In this document: positions 7,570 to 17,276 of the stretch, piece by piece
Numbering within the stretch: position 1 is the first letter of the stretch
Layout: every line of letters begins with the position of its first letter
Origin: Paucilactobacillus oligofermentans DSM 15707 = LMG 22743
Lineage (GTDB): Bacteria > Bacillota > Bacilli > Lactobacillales > Lactobacillaceae
Assembly (NCBI RefSeq): GCF_001434315.1
Contig: NZ_AZFE01000003.1
Span: 236,049-300,048, forward strand
DNA length: 64,000 bases
Direction of reading: 5' to 3'
The notes under the pieces: generated by a model
What the model was told of the DNA's origin: nothing
Seen by the model: only the letters and a program-made list of their open reading frames with translations
Database searches by the model: none
Program-made: the position numbers and the translations under genes

Positions 7570-9015
7570 ATGACTGATTTTTGGATATTAGTAGATAGTA
7601 TTATTTTTTTGAATGCTATTGTGGCGCTAATCATCATCTTTCGTTCAAAACGTGATATCTCAACAACATGGGCCTGGCTACTGGTATTGCTTTTACTACC
7701 GGTAGTTGGCTTTTTGTTATATTTAATTGTTGGACGCAAATTATCGTCTCGAAAAGTATTTAATTTACAAGCGCAGGAACCATTAGGATTAGACCAAATT
7801 GTAGCTAATCAAAAACTACAAATTGATGAAAAAGAGTTATTACCAGCTAATCAGATTACTAGCTCAGCAAGGGAATTAGTTCGGTTATTTTTAGAAACTG
7901 ATAATGCCGTGTTGACTAAAAAAAATGCAGTTAGAATTTATGCTGAAGGCAATAAATTGTTTGAAAGTATTTTTGAAGATGTTCGGCGGGCTAAGCATCA
8001 TATTAATATTGAATTCTTTACTTGGTACGATGATCGGATTGGTAATGAGTTTGTTCAATTACTGGAAAAGAAACAACGACATGGTGTTCAGGTAAGAGTA
8101 ATCTACGATACATTTGGATCGCATGGCTCAAAAAAGAAATTATTTAAGCATTTAGTTGAGTTAGGTGGCGAGGTTAGCCCATTTTTAGCGTCTAGGTTTT
8201 TTCCATCGACGTTGCGCTTGAATTTTAGAGGTCATCGTAAACTGGTAATTATTGATGGTGAAATTGGATATATTGGTGGTTTTAATGTAGGAGATCAGTA
8301 TTTAAATCGCAAATCAAAATTTGGCTTTTGGCGGGATACACATTTAAGAGTATTGGGAGATGCTGTTTTATCAATGCAAAGTCGTTTCTTTCTAGATTGG
8401 AATGCAACGTCTAAAAATAAAGTTTCATTTGATCTGAAATATTTTCCAGAAACGAAATCAATTGGTCAAACCAGTATGCAAATCGTTTCTAGTGGACCCG
8501 ATGATGATCGTGAGAAAATCAAGCAAGGTTACGTGAAAATGATTTCGATTGCACGAGAATCAATCTATATTGAGTCACCTTATTTTGTTCCGGATAATAG
8601 TGTTTTTGAGGCGCTGTCGATTGCAGCCATTGCCGGAGTGGATGTTCGAATTATTATTCCTAATGCACCAGATCATCCATTTGTTTATCGAGCAACGGAA
8701 TATTTTGCAAAAGAACTCATTAAATCCGGTGTAAAAGTTTATAAATATCAAAAAGGATTTATGCATTCTAAAATGGTCGTAATTGATGGCAAAATTGTAT
8801 CAATTGGTTCAGCTAATATGGATATTCGATCATTTAAATTAAATTTTGAAGCTAATGCTTTTTTATATGATTGTGAATTTGCCAAAGCCACTGAAATGAT
8901 TTTTTTACATGATCAAGAAAATTCACAGTTTGTAACTGAAGAGCATTTTGAAGCTCAGACAAGATTTAAAAAGATTAAACAAGATTTATGCCGGTTGTTG
9001 GCACCGGTACTATGA
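7570..9015 (+). CDS. cls: Cardiolipin synthase
   Basis: Membrane enzyme that joins two phosphatidylglycerol molecules to make cardiolipin. Two N-terminal membrane helices (about 5-25 and 33-54) precede two phospholipase-D domains, each with an HxK(x)4D motif: HRKLVIID starting at His222 and HSKMVVID starting at His399. Asn-containing GGFN and GSANMD follow each, as expected. Length of 481 residues is typical. GGGAGG precedes the ATG. It is transcribed alone, toward the aspartokinase gene, and shares a terminator with it. Confidence 0.95.
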   Translation: MTDFWILVDSIIFLNAIVALIIIFRSKRDISTTWAWLLVLLLLPVVGFLLYLIVGRKLSSRKVFNLQAQEPLGLDQIVANQKLQIDEKELLPANQITSSARELVRLFLETDNAVLTKKNAVRIYAEGNKLFESIFEDVRRAKHHINIEFFTWYDDRIGNEFVQLLEKKQRHGVQVRVIYDTFGSHGSKKKLFKHLVELGGEVSPFLASRFFPSTLRLNFRGHRKLVIIDGEIGYIGGFNVGDQYLNRKSKFGFWRDTHLRVLGDAVLSMQSRFFLDWNATSKNKVSFDLKYFPETKSIGQTSMQIVSSGPDDDREKIKQGYVKMISIARESIYIESPYFVPDNSVFEALSIAAIAGVDVRIIIPNAPDHPFVYRATEYFAKELIKSGVKVYKYQKGFMHSKMVVIDGKIVSIGSANMDIRSFKLNFEANAFLYDCEFAKATEMIFLHDQENSQFVTEEHFEAQTRFKKIKQDLCRLLAPVL

Positions 9016-9030
9016 TGGTTAATGATACAA

Positions 9031-9077
9031 AAAAAGACTGTTATCTGGGGAAATATATTCCTAGTAGCAGTCTTTTT
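9031..9077. terminator. Bidirectional terminator between cls and aspartokinase gene
   Basis: AAAAAGACTG is matched by CAGTCTTTTT at the other end, with further partial pairing inside. A- and T-runs on both sides let it serve both convergent genes. Confidence 0.8.
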
Positions 9078-9088
9078 AATTTTAATTA

Positions 9089-10447
9089 TTAACCTTTTTT
9101 AAAAAATTCTGTATGCAATGCCTGGACTGCTTTATCAGCATCATCTTGCGAAACGCCAAACATAATTGATAGTTCAGATGCTCCTTGGTTAATCATTTGA
9201 AGCCGAATACCAGCATTGGCTAAAGACTTGGTTGCTCGAGCCATTACCCCAACGGTATTACGCATGCCTTCGCCAACGACCATAACTATCGCGTAGTTAT
9301 GAATGATATGCATTTCATCAGGATGAATTGCGTCTTGTAGTTCAGTCATAATGGCATGCTCAATTTCGGGAGTTAAATTATTTTCATCCATGATAATGGT
9401 GATATCATCAATCCCAGATGGCATGTGCTCATAACCAACGCCATTTTTAAATAGAATGTTTAGGACTTTACGTGTAAAGCCAACTTCTTTGTTTAGAAGA
9501 TATTTACTAATATATAATCCACAAAAATTTTTGGATGCAGAAATTCCACGAACCGGATAATCTTTATTGGGTTCGATTTTAGATGAAATAATTGTACCAG
9601 GGGCATCAGGATTATTAGTATTTCTAACGTTTACCGAAATATTACCTTGAATAGCTGGAATAAGCGCTTCATCGTGAAAAACAGAAAAGCCAGCATAAGA
9701 TAGTTCCCGCATTTCACGGAAAGTCATGTGAGCAATCGCGTGTGGATTTTTAACGACATTAGGGTTAGCTGAAAAAATCGCATCGACATCTGTGAAATTT
9801 TCATATAGCTCAGCGTCTAATCCACGAGCCATAACCGATCCAGTAATATCGGAACCGCCACGAGAGAAGGTACAAATATCACCATCAGAGTTATAGGCAA
9901 AGAATCCGGGAACAACCAAAATTTCTTCGGTTAGCTTCCATTTGGCAATGCGACAATAACTTTCAGGGGCAATTTGGGCATCATCGGGAACGTTAGAAAC
10001 AATCATCCCAACATCCGCAGGGTCTAAATAACGCGCTTTTATTCCTAAAATAGATAAAACTTTAGCGATTAATTGGGCATTTAATTTTTCACCATGCGCT
10101 TTAAAAGCAGCCATTAAATATTCATCATTAGGATATTTTTTTTCTGGGAGTTCTTTAATCGCTTGTTTAATTGGTGAAAAACCTTCTGTCGTAATTCCAA
10201 AGCCATTGGCAATTTCTTGATAGCGGTCAATAATTGCATTTTGGGTATTAGTGAAGTCATTGTGCTCGATTGCTTGATTTGCATAACGAATTAATAAATC
10301 AGTAACTTTAGTATCTGCAGGATTTCGTTTACCTGGGGCAGAGACTACAATACATTTACGTTTTGAATCAGATTTTACAATGTTAATAACTTTTTTAATT
10401 TGGTCGCTGTCTGCCAACGAACTTCCGCCAAATTTAATAACTTTCAC
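9089..10447 (-). CDS. lysC: Aspartate kinase
   Basis: Phosphorylates aspartate, the entry to lysine/diaminopimelate, threonine and methionine synthesis. The N-terminal VIKFGGSSLAD motif (residues 3-13) and FSRGGSDITG near 198 mark the amino-acid kinase domain. Two C-terminal ACT domains (about 300-450) would bind the feedback effector. At 452 residues it is a monofunctional enzyme without homoserine dehydrogenase. The start is GTG 10447 with GAGGAG upstream. It stands alone, with a very short leader, so there is no room for a lysine riboswitch or T-box. It probably feeds the dapH/deacetylase genes elsewhere in the window. Confidence 0.92.
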   Translation of the reverse strand: MKVIKFGGSSLADSDQIKKVINIVKSDSKRKCIVVSAPGKRNPADTKVTDLLIRYANQAIEHNDFTNTQNAIIDRYQEIANGFGITTEGFSPIKQAIKELPEKKYPNDEYLMAAFKAHGEKLNAQLIAKVLSILGIKARYLDPADVGMIVSNVPDDAQIAPESYCRIAKWKLTEEILVVPGFFAYNSDGDICTFSRGGSDITGSVMARGLDAELYENFTDVDAIFSANPNVVKNPHAIAHMTFREMRELSYAGFSVFHDEALIPAIQGNISVNVRNTNNPDAPGTIISSKIEPNKDYPVRGISASKNFCGLYISKYLLNKEVGFTRKVLNILFKNGVGYEHMPSGIDDITIIMDENNLTPEIEHAIMTELQDAIHPDEMHIIHNYAIVMVVGEGMRNTVGVMARATKSLANAGIRLQMINQGASELSIMFGVSQDDADKAVQALHTEFFKKG

Positions 10448-10480
10448 GATTACACTCTCCTCGTTTTTGCATTAAACCTT

Positions 10481-10509
10481 ATAATATCAAACCGAGTACC
10501 TAGTTACAA
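10481..10509 (-). promoter_or_regulatory. Promoter of aspartokinase gene
   Basis: On the reverse strand: TTGTAA (10504-10509), exactly 17 bases, then TATTAT (10481-10486). The transcript would have only about 25-30 untranslated bases before the GTG start. Confidence 0.65.
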
Positions 10510-10638
10510 TTGCTCTTTAGTAAACTTCAGTTAGTCTTAATTTGTTTAGTGGTATATTTGTATTTTAGAAGATATTAACGTAGTATTGTTGAACATGTGT
10601 AATTAAAATAAGGTCATCAGAATGATGGAGGCAAAAGT

Positions 10639-11892
10639 TTGCATTTCAATTTAACTAACGGTGTTGATTTAAACATTATTAAAACAACACAATTTAAAAC
10701 CAATCAAATTATTGTTAATTTTTCGACACCACAAACAAAAAATAATATTACTGCTAGAAGTTTAATGGCCGATATTCTGGAAACTAGTACTAAAAAGTAT
10801 CATACACAAACATTATTAGCCCGACATGAAGCAGATTTATTTGGAATGTATTTAGGTACAAGTGCTTCTAGAATTGGTAATTTGCATAATGTTAAGTTTC
10901 GAGCTAGTTTTTTAAATGATCAATATTCACAACCTGGACTTTTGCATGAAGTAATTAAATTGGTTGGAGAAATGATACTTAATCCGTTAATTGATAATGG
11001 TTCATTTGATGAACCAACATTTATGACGCAAAAAACTAATCTGGCAAGCTCAATTGCTTCTTTAGCCGATGATAAGCAATACTATGCATCTAGTGAATTA
11101 AGAAAGATATATTTTGATCAAGATTCACCAATGCAAATACCTAGTTTTGGCCAAATAGATGATTTAAGTGTGCTGACAGCAACCAATTTAGTTGATCAAT
11201 ATCAGGCAATGATCAACCAAGATAAAATAAATATTGTGCTACTAGGTGATGTCGATGAAGAAAATGCAGCGGCAGCTTTTCGCGAGTTAAACTTTAGTCC
11301 GCGAATAGTTAAAAACGTGAGTGCGTTTTATCGACAAGAGCTACATGAAGTCTTTGAAAAAGAAGAACAGCAAGAATTAAAACAGGCCAAGTTAAACCTA
11401 GCTTATCAATTGCCAGTATATTTCCAAGAATCAAACCACTATTCAGCCGTTGTTATGAATGGTATTTTAGGTGGCACACCGTTATCAAAATTATTTGTTA
11501 ATGTCCGTGAAAAAGAAAGCTTAGCATATTATGCTAATAGTAATTTTAATGCCTTTAATGGCGTTTTAACCATTCAAACTGGAATTGAATCTCAGAATAA
11601 AGATAAAGCAATTAAATTGATTAAACAGCAAGTAGAGGCAATTGTAGCTGGAGATTTTTCAGAAGAACTATTGCAAGAAGTTAAAGATGGCCTGACCCAT
11701 CAATTATTATCGGGATTAGACTCATCAAGTAATGGTGCTGAACGGTCACTAATGAACGATATATTTGATAATGATAAGTCTGTAGAGACAATTGTTAATG
11801 AAATTAATAACGTTACCATTGATGATGTTGTTAAGACAGCCAAACTATTGAAGCTACAAGCGGTTTACTTCTTGAATGGAGAGGTTAAATAA
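10639..11892 (+). CDS. M16-family peptidase-like protein (YmfF type), inactive partner
   Basis: Insulinase-family homologue of 417 residues. The N-terminal domain lacks the zinc-binding HxxEH motif that the next gene carries, as expected for the regulatory/structural partner of such pairs. The C-terminal segment NVREKESLAYYANSNFN matches the family's R/Y substrate-binding site. It starts at TTG 10639 behind GGAGG. Co-translated with the following active peptidase, whose ATG lies just after this stop. The pair usually precedes rodZ and pgsA in lactobacilli. Substrate unknown. Confidence 0.85.
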   Translation: MHFNLTNGVDLNIIKTTQFKTNQIIVNFSTPQTKNNITARSLMADILETSTKKYHTQTLLARHEADLFGMYLGTSASRIGNLHNVKFRASFLNDQYSQPGLLHEVIKLVGEMILNPLIDNGSFDEPTFMTQKTNLASSIASLADDKQYYASSELRKIYFDQDSPMQIPSFGQIDDLSVLTATNLVDQYQAMINQDKINIVLLGDVDEENAAAAFRELNFSPRIVKNVSAFYRQELHEVFEKEEQQELKQAKLNLAYQLPVYFQESNHYSAVVMNGILGGTPLSKLFVNVREKESLAYYANSNFNAFNGVLTIQTGIESQNKDKAIKLIKQQVEAIVAGDFSEELLQEVKDGLTHQLLSGLDSSSNGAERSLMNDIFDNDKSVETIVNEINNVTIDDVVKTAKLLKLQAVYFLNGEVK

Positions 11893-11893
11893 T

Positions 11894-13192
11894 ATGGAAA
11901 AACATCAATATTCACGATTTAATGAAACAATTTATCATCAAAAACTTGATAATGGACTATTAGTACAAATGCTCCCCAAAAAGGATTTTCATAAAACGTA
12001 TGCAATTTTAACTGTTAATTTTGGTTCGATTGATCGGACATTCGTACCAAAAGGAAAAACAGAGATGCGTACTGTCCCGGATGGTATAGCTCATTTTTTG
12101 GAACATAAAATGTTTGAAAAAGAAGATCATGATGCATTTGATTTATTTGGTAAGCTTGGTGCTGATTCCAATGCTTTTACTAGTTTTACACAAACCAGTT
12201 ATCTATTTTCTGGTAGTGACCATATTCATGAAAATATAGATGTATTATTAGATTTTGTTCAAGATCCATATTTTTCAGAAAAAACAGTAGAAAAAGAAAA
12301 AGGTATTATCGGTCAAGAAATTAGTATGTATGATGATGATCCTAATTGGCGATTATATTTTGGTATTTTGGGTAATTTATATCCAAATGATCCAATGCAT
12401 ATTGATATTGCAGGAACTAAAGAATCGATTTCACAAATTAAAGCTGAAGATTTATATCAGACCTACCACACATTTTATCAACCCAATAATATGAATTTAT
12501 TCATTGTTGGAAATATAGATCCAGCAGAAACGGTGCAATGGATTGCTGATAATCAGGCACATAAGCAATTTGATGAACCAGCTGATATTGAAACTGAGTT
12601 TGAATTGAACACACTTGATGGATCTGACGTAATTCCTTTTAGAACATTAGAAATGGACGTTTCACGTCCCAAGGTAATGGTTGGAATTCGTGGATTAAAA
12701 GAAATTAAGCCAGGCCAAGATGCGTTAAAATATCGATTTACAGTGGAATTGTTATTAGATACACTTTTTGATGATACTTCAGATAAATATCTAGAATTAT
12801 ATGATAACGGAATAATTGATGATTCATTTAGTTATAACTTTGAAATGCAACGTGGGTTCCATTTTGCTTATTTCAATGCAGATACTGACAACACTGAACA
12901 ATTTTCAGATGAGATTGTAAAGGTCTTAGAAAATGCTAATGCTCAGATGTTGAAAGGACGTAGTCAATTTGAAAGTGAAAAGCGAGCTATTTTAGGTCGT
13001 TTAATCGGGATGATGGATTCACCGGAGGCAATTGCTAATCGGTATGCAGGCAAATTATATGGTAATACTAATTTACTTGATGAAGTTGAAGTACTAGAAT
13101 CAATTACGTTTGAAGATGTATTAGCTGTGATACCAGAATTTATTCAACCAGCTGGTATATCTGTATTTCATATTATTCCAAGGAATAACTAA
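11894..13192 (+). CDS. M16-family zinc metallopeptidase (YmfH type)
   Basis: Active partner of the preceding protein. The inverted zinc motif HFLEH (about residues 67-71) is followed by the expected second-shell Glu region KEKGIIGQEISMYDD near 140-155. Start chosen at ATG 11894 because GAGAGG ends seven bases before it; an upstream TTG in the same frame overlaps the previous gene. Length is 433 residues. Likely cytoplasmic, as no signal peptide is visible. Its physiological substrate is not known from sequence. Confidence 0.88.
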   Translation: MEKHQYSRFNETIYHQKLDNGLLVQMLPKKDFHKTYAILTVNFGSIDRTFVPKGKTEMRTVPDGIAHFLEHKMFEKEDHDAFDLFGKLGADSNAFTSFTQTSYLFSGSDHIHENIDVLLDFVQDPYFSEKTVEKEKGIIGQEISMYDDDPNWRLYFGILGNLYPNDPMHIDIAGTKESISQIKAEDLYQTYHTFYQPNNMNLFIVGNIDPAETVQWIADNQAHKQFDEPADIETEFELNTLDGSDVIPFRTLEMDVSRPKVMVGIRGLKEIKPGQDALKYRFTVELLLDTLFDDTSDKYLELYDNGIIDDSFSYNFEMQRGFHFAYFNADTDNTEQFSDEIVKVLENANAQMLKGRSQFESEKRAILGRLIGMMDSPEAIANRYAGKLYGNTNLLDEVEVLESITFEDVLAVIPEFIQPAGISVFHIIPRNN

Positions 13193-13234
13193 GAAAAAAA
13201 TCACTTTTTTTTCACTCATTTATACCATTAAATG

Positions 13235-13243
13235 TGATATAAT
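13235..13243 (+). promoter_or_regulatory. Promoter of rodZ
   Basis: TGATATAAT gives an extended -10 element (TATAAT at 13238-13243) about 50 bases before the rodZ ATG. The upstream sequence is T-rich with no clear -35. Confidence 0.55.
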
Positions 13244-13289
13244 TTCGTTCGTAATGGTGAATAATATAGTATTGGAGAAATCAAGATAA

Positions 13290-14180
13290 ATGGATAACAA
13301 AGAACTCGGCCAGATTGGTCGTAAACTACGTGATGCCCGTGTAGCTAAAGGGCTAACGCTTGATGATTTACAACAAACTACCAAGATTCAAAAAAGATAT
13401 TTAATTGCCATTGAAGACGAAAAATTTGATGAATTGCCGGGAGATTTTTATGTACGTGCATTTATCAAACAGTATGCGGAAAAGGTTGGACTAGATGGAG
13501 AAAACTTACTCCAGGAGTTTAATGAGCAACTTCCAGATGTTCATACAGCCGAATATGAAGAAAAAATTACAGAAAATCAACCAACACGTTCAAGTAAAAC
13601 TAAAACTGCCAGTGGATTAGATAATTTAAGACAATACATTCCAACTGTAATTGTGGTTGTAATTGTAGTGGCTATTTTAGGTGCTATTTGGCTTACTGCA
13701 ATTCATAGTCGTTCAAGCGAAAAAAGTACAAATGCGGACAGTAGTTCTGTTTCAGTTTCAAGTGATTCAACTAAAAAATATAGCTCTTCAGCTAAAAAAG
13801 CATCTAGTGATAAAGAAAAATCAAGCACAAGCTCGTTGAAAGTTTCGTCAACGTCATTAACAACAAGTGCAGCAACTTTTAACGTGACAGGTAAATCATC
13901 TAAGGGATATACCCTTAATCTTGGTGCCACTGAGCAATCATGGTTACAAGTGACATCTAATGGTTCAACTTTATATAGTGGAACATTAGAAAGTGGTGAC
14001 TCAAAAAACGTTAAAGTTGATAGCTCGGCAACATCTATTGTACTTTCAGTTGGTAATGGTGATGGGACTAAAGTTAAATTGAACGGAAAAACATTAGATA
14101 TTACTGATTCAGGTAAGTATCCTAATGTAAGAACTGTAACCATTAAGTTAAATGGAACATCATCTAGTTCATCAAATTAA
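13290..14180 (+). CDS. rodZ: RodZ-like helix-turn-helix membrane protein
   Basis: Cytoskeletal adaptor that links MreB filaments to the membrane. An N-terminal HTH_25-type domain (about 8-72, with GQIGRKLRDARVAKGLTLDD) is followed by a single membrane helix (about 112-132), a Ser/Lys/Thr-rich extracellular linker (about 135-195) and a beta-rich DUF4115 domain (about 200-290). Length is 296 residues. It sits before pgsA, the conserved position of YmfM/RodZ in Firmicutes, and would act with MreBCD encoded at the start of the window. Confidence 0.9.
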   Translation: MDNKELGQIGRKLRDARVAKGLTLDDLQQTTKIQKRYLIAIEDEKFDELPGDFYVRAFIKQYAEKVGLDGENLLQEFNEQLPDVHTAEYEEKITENQPTRSSKTKTASGLDNLRQYIPTVIVVVIVVAILGAIWLTAIHSRSSEKSTNADSSSVSVSSDSTKKYSSSAKKASSDKEKSSTSSLKVSSTSLTTSAATFNVTGKSSKGYTLNLGATEQSWLQVTSNGSTLYSGTLESGDSKNVKVDSSATSIVLSVGNGDGTKVKLNGKTLDITDSGKYPNVRTVTIKLNGTSSSSSN

Positions 14181-14209
14181 AAATAATTTTTACTATGGAG
14201 GATTTTGGT

Positions 14210-14794
14210 TTGAATTTACCAAATAAATTAACTGTATTACGTTTAATTGCGATTCCTTTTTTCTTACTATTACTAGTATTACCATTAGATTGGGGTACAA
14301 TTTCATTTGCGGGATCAGTAGTTCCAGTATCTCAATTTGTTGCAGCAATTTTATTTTTAGCTGCAGTGATTACTGATAATTTAGATGGAATTATTGCTAG
14401 AAAATATCATTTAGTGACGAACTTCGGTAAGTTTACTGATCCATTAGCTGATAAATTATTGGTAATGACGGCTTTTATCATGTTGACATCAATGGATGTT
14501 GTTCCTGCATGGGTAACCGTGGTTATCATTTGGCGTGAATTAGCAGTTACAGGCCTTCGATTATTAATTGTCGAATCTAATGGTGAAGTTTTGGCAGCTA
14601 AAATGCCGGGTAAAATAAAAACAGTTAGCCAGTTTATTGCAATCTTGTTTTTACTTTTGAATAATATGGGATTTGCATTGATTAATGTTCCATTTGGCGA
14701 AATCATGTTATATATTTGTTTGTTTTTTACTGTATATTCAGGAATCGATTACTTTGTTAAGGGACGTTCAGTCTTTTCAGATGGTTTAAAATAA
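14210..14794 (+). CDS. pgsA: CDP-diacylglycerol--glycerol-3-phosphate 3-phosphatidyltransferase
   Basis: Membrane enzyme making phosphatidylglycerol phosphate, precursor of phosphatidylglycerol and of the cardiolipin made by Cls. The CDP-alcohol phosphotransferase motif D-G-x2-A-R-x8-G-x3-D-x3-D is visible as DGIIARKYHL through GKFTDPLAD, about residues 59-82. I start at TTG 14210 (MNLPNKLTVLR), eight bases after GGAGG; this is the family's usual N-terminus. Length is 194 residues with about five membrane helices. Confidence 0.93.
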   Translation: MNLPNKLTVLRLIAIPFFLLLLVLPLDWGTISFAGSVVPVSQFVAAILFLAAVITDNLDGIIARKYHLVTNFGKFTDPLADKLLVMTAFIMLTSMDVVPAWVTVVIIWRELAVTGLRLLIVESNGEVLAAKMPGKIKTVSQFIAILFLLLNNMGFALINVPFGEIMLYICLFFTVYSGIDYFVKGRSVFSDGLK

Positions 14795-14803
14795 GCTAAT
14801 TAT

Positions 14804-14832
14804 GCTGGGGAATTTATTTCTCAGCTTTTTTT
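14804..14832 (+). terminator. Terminator after pgsA
   Basis: GCTGGGGAA and TTTCTCAGC form a nine-pair stem with G-T wobbles, followed by seven Ts. It separates rodZ-pgsA from cinA. Confidence 0.75.
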
Positions 14833-14881
14833 AACTAAAGAAATAGAAATATTCGTAGTTATTAAGTGTGAGGAGGATAAC

Positions 14882-16126
14882 ATGCAAGCTGAAATAATTT
14901 CGGTTGGAACAGAGCTGCTACTTGGAAGAATTGTTAATACAAATGCTAAGTATATAGCTGCTAAGTTAGCTGATATAGGAATTGAGTCAAGATATCAAAC
15001 GACAATTGGTGATAATCTTGAACATATTAAGGAAGCTATGGCAATTGCTAATCAACGTAATGATTTAATAATTGTGAGTGGTGGTTTAGGACCGACTCAA
15101 GATGATATGACTAAACAGGCAGTTGCTGAATTTTTAAATACGAAATTGATGCTGGATAAAGTACAACTTGAAAGAATTAAACGTCGATTTGATGAACGAG
15201 GACGAAACTTTGTAGAATCAAATATAAAACAAGCTCAATATTTAAACGGTAGTGAAATATTGCCAAATTATCATGGATTAGCACTAGGTGATTTTTATCG
15301 TAATGATAATGGTGCAGATATTATATTATTACCGGGTCCACCAACTGAGATGGAGCCAATGATGAACGAATTGATACTAAGCGTAATCAAAAACTATCAT
15401 TTAAAATATCGATTGATTTCTAAGGTAATGAAGTTCTATGGGATTTCAGAATCTCAGTTAATGTCAGAATTATCTGATTTAGTAGGTAATTCAGGGCGAG
15501 TATCGATTGCATCATATGCAAAAAAACATGAAATTTGGTTACGTTTAACGATTCTAGATAATGATTCTGATGATGCTCAAATTGAAATTGATGCGGTTAA
15601 GTTAAAGATTGCTAAGCGATATCCTGATTTTTATTATTCAGATAACATAGATGAAACGTTAGCAATGGTGGTTGTTAAGTTATTAAAAGCAAAAAATAAG
15701 GCTATTACAGCTGCTGAAAGTCTAACTGCTGGAATGTTTCAAAGTACGATTGCTTCAGTTCCAGGAGCTTCAAATGTTTTTAGCGGTGGCTTTGTAACTT
15801 ATTCTAATCAGGTCAAAACACAAATGTTAAATATTCCAAGTTTAATAATTAAACAAAATGGTGTAGTTAGTGAACAAGTAGCTACATCAATGGCTGAAAA
15901 CGCAAAGGTAATAATGAATGCAGATATTGGCATTTCGTTTACTGGAGTTGCGGGACCAGATAGTTTAGAAGGTAATCCAGTTGGAACGGTTTGGATTGGA
16001 CTTGCTGGTTTAGGAATGACCGTGGCACAAAAGCTACAATTTGCATCTACTGATTCAAGAACGGCTATTCGTGAAAAGAGTGTTCTGGAAGCATTACGCA
16101 TGTTATGGATTAAATTAAGAAAATAA
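14882..16126 (+). CDS. cinA: Competence/damage-inducible protein CinA
   Basis: Two-domain protein: an N-terminal MoaB/MogA-like COG1058 domain (about 1-170, with EIISVGTELLLGRIVNTN at residues 3-20 and a SGGLGPTQDD motif near 67) and a C-terminal nicotinamide-nucleotide amidase domain (about 255-410, with TAAESLTAGMF and GVAGPD). The family hydrolyses NMN to NaMN and/or ADP-ribose; in streptococci it brings RecA to the membrane during competence. Length of 414 residues is full. It precedes recA, the conserved arrangement. Confidence 0.94.
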   Translation: MQAEIISVGTELLLGRIVNTNAKYIAAKLADIGIESRYQTTIGDNLEHIKEAMAIANQRNDLIIVSGGLGPTQDDMTKQAVAEFLNTKLMLDKVQLERIKRRFDERGRNFVESNIKQAQYLNGSEILPNYHGLALGDFYRNDNGADIILLPGPPTEMEPMMNELILSVIKNYHLKYRLISKVMKFYGISESQLMSELSDLVGNSGRVSIASYAKKHEIWLRLTILDNDSDDAQIEIDAVKLKIAKRYPDFYYSDNIDETLAMVVVKLLKAKNKAITAAESLTAGMFQSTIASVPGASNVFSGGFVTYSNQVKTQMLNIPSLIIKQNGVVSEQVATSMAENAKVIMNADIGISFTGVAGPDSLEGNPVGTVWIGLAGLGMTVAQKLQFASTDSRTAIREKSVLEALRMLWIKLRK

Positions 16127-16133
16127 AAAAATG

Positions 16134-16147
16134 CGAACCTTTGTTCG
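16134..16147. promoter_or_regulatory. LexA (SOS) operator upstream of recA
   Basis: CGAACCTTTGTTCG fits the Gram-positive SOS box CGAAC-N4-GTTCG perfectly in both half-sites. It ends seven bases before the recA -35 element, where LexA could block polymerase. The same palindrome is followed by ATTTTTC and could also fold as a short hairpin after cinA. Confidence 0.85.
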
Positions 16148-16154
16148 ATTTTTC

Positions 16155-16182
16155 TTGCATTTTAATTTCTAACTGCTATGAT
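16155..16182 (+). promoter_or_regulatory. recA promoter
   Basis: TTGCAT (16155-16160), 16 bases, then TATGAT (16177-16182) preceded by TGC, giving an extended -10. The LexA box lies immediately upstream. Confidence 0.75.
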
Positions 16183-16221
16183 AGTTAAGAAAGTATTACC
16201 CAATCTGAGGAGGAACGAATA

Positions 16222-17265
16222 TTGGCAGATCAACGTCAAGCAGCTTTAGATGCTGCTCTTAAAAGAATTGAAAAAAACTTTGGTAAAGGTTCCATTATGC
16301 GTATGGGCGAAAAGTCTGATATGAATGTTGCTACTGTATCTAGTGGATCATTAGCACTTGATGAAGCTCTTGGAGTAGGCGGATATCCCAAGGGAAGAAT
16401 TGTTGAAATGTACGGACCAGAAAGTTCTGGTAAAACGACGGTTGCCTTGCATGCGGTCGCGGAAGTCCAAGCTCAAGGTGGAACAGCTGCGTATATTGAT
16501 GCTGAAAATGCAATGGATCCTAAATATGCTGAATCATTAGGTGTTAATATTGATGATTTATTACTCTCTCAACCAGATACTGGTGAAGAAGGGCTTGAAA
16601 TTGCTGATGCGTTAATTTCAAGTGGTGCAATTGACATTGTGGTGATAGATTCAGTTGCCGCCCTTGTTCCTAGAGCCGAAATTGAAGGCGAAATGGGGGA
16701 TGCTCACGTTGGGTTGCAGGCACGATTAATGTCGCAGGCATTACGTAAGTTATCAGGATCAATTAATCAAACAAAGACAATTGCAATTTTTATTAATCAA
16801 ATTCGTGAAAAAGTTGGAGTTATGTTTGGTAACCCTGAAACCACTCCTGGTGGACGAGCATTAAAATTTTATTCAACAGTGCGATTAGAAATTCGTCGTG
16901 GCGAACAAATCAAAGACGGTACCGAAGTGATTGGTAACCGAACTAAAATTAAAGTTGTTAAAAATAAGGTTGCGCCTCCTTTCCGTCGTGCTGAAGTTGA
17001 TATTATGTACGGTCACGGAATTTCTAAAACTGGTGAGATGCTCGATATGGCAGTTGAAAAAGATTTAGTTAATAAGAGTGGTGCATGGTATTCTTATGGT
17101 GACGAACGTATTGGGCAGGGTCGTGAAAATGCTAAACAATACTTCGCTGATAATCCCGCTGCAATGGCCGAATTAAACGATAAGGTTCGTGCTGCATATG
17201 GTATGGATGGTCAACCTGCTGCAGATGAAGAAGTTATTGACGATAATGAATCAAATGAAAAATAA
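16222..17265 (+). CDS. recA: Recombinase RecA
   Basis: ATP-dependent strand-exchange protein and co-protease for LexA. Walker [10 protein letters not shown] is near residues 65-73, Walker [10 protein letters not shown] near 140, and the L2 region [20 protein letters not shown] near 193-212. The start is TTG 16222 behind GAGGAGG. At 347 residues it has the usual acidic C-terminal tail ([12 protein letters not shown]). It is flanked upstream by cinA and by a LexA box, and downstream by a terminator. Confidence 0.98.
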   Translation: MADQRQAALDAALKRIEKNFGKGSIMRMGEKSDMNVATVSSGSLALDEALGVGGYPKGRIVEMYGPESSGKTTVALHAVAEVQAQGGTAAYIDAENAMDPKYAESLGVNIDDLLLSQPDTGEEGLEIADALISSGAIDIVVIDSVAALVPRAEIEGEMGDAHVGLQARLMSQALRKLSGSINQTKTIAIFINQIREKVGVMFGNPETTPGGRALKFYSTVRLEIRRGEQIKDGTEVIGNRTKIKVVKNKVAPPFRRAEVDIMYGHGISKTGEMLDMAVEKDLVNKSGAWYSYGDERIGQGRENAKQYFADNPAAMAELNDKVRAAYGMDGQPAADEEVIDDNESNEK

Positions 17266-17276
17266 TATTAATTATG

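Noticed and set aside
10448..10638. Possible lysine riboswitch or T-box before the aspartokinase gene
   Set aside because: The promoter found leaves only about 25-30 untranslated bases, too short for either, and no T-box or L-box elements are visible.
13703..14143. 146-codon reverse-strand open frame inside rodZ
   Set aside because: Arises from the Ser/Thr-rich linker and DUF4115 coding bias; no ribosome site and no family resemblance.
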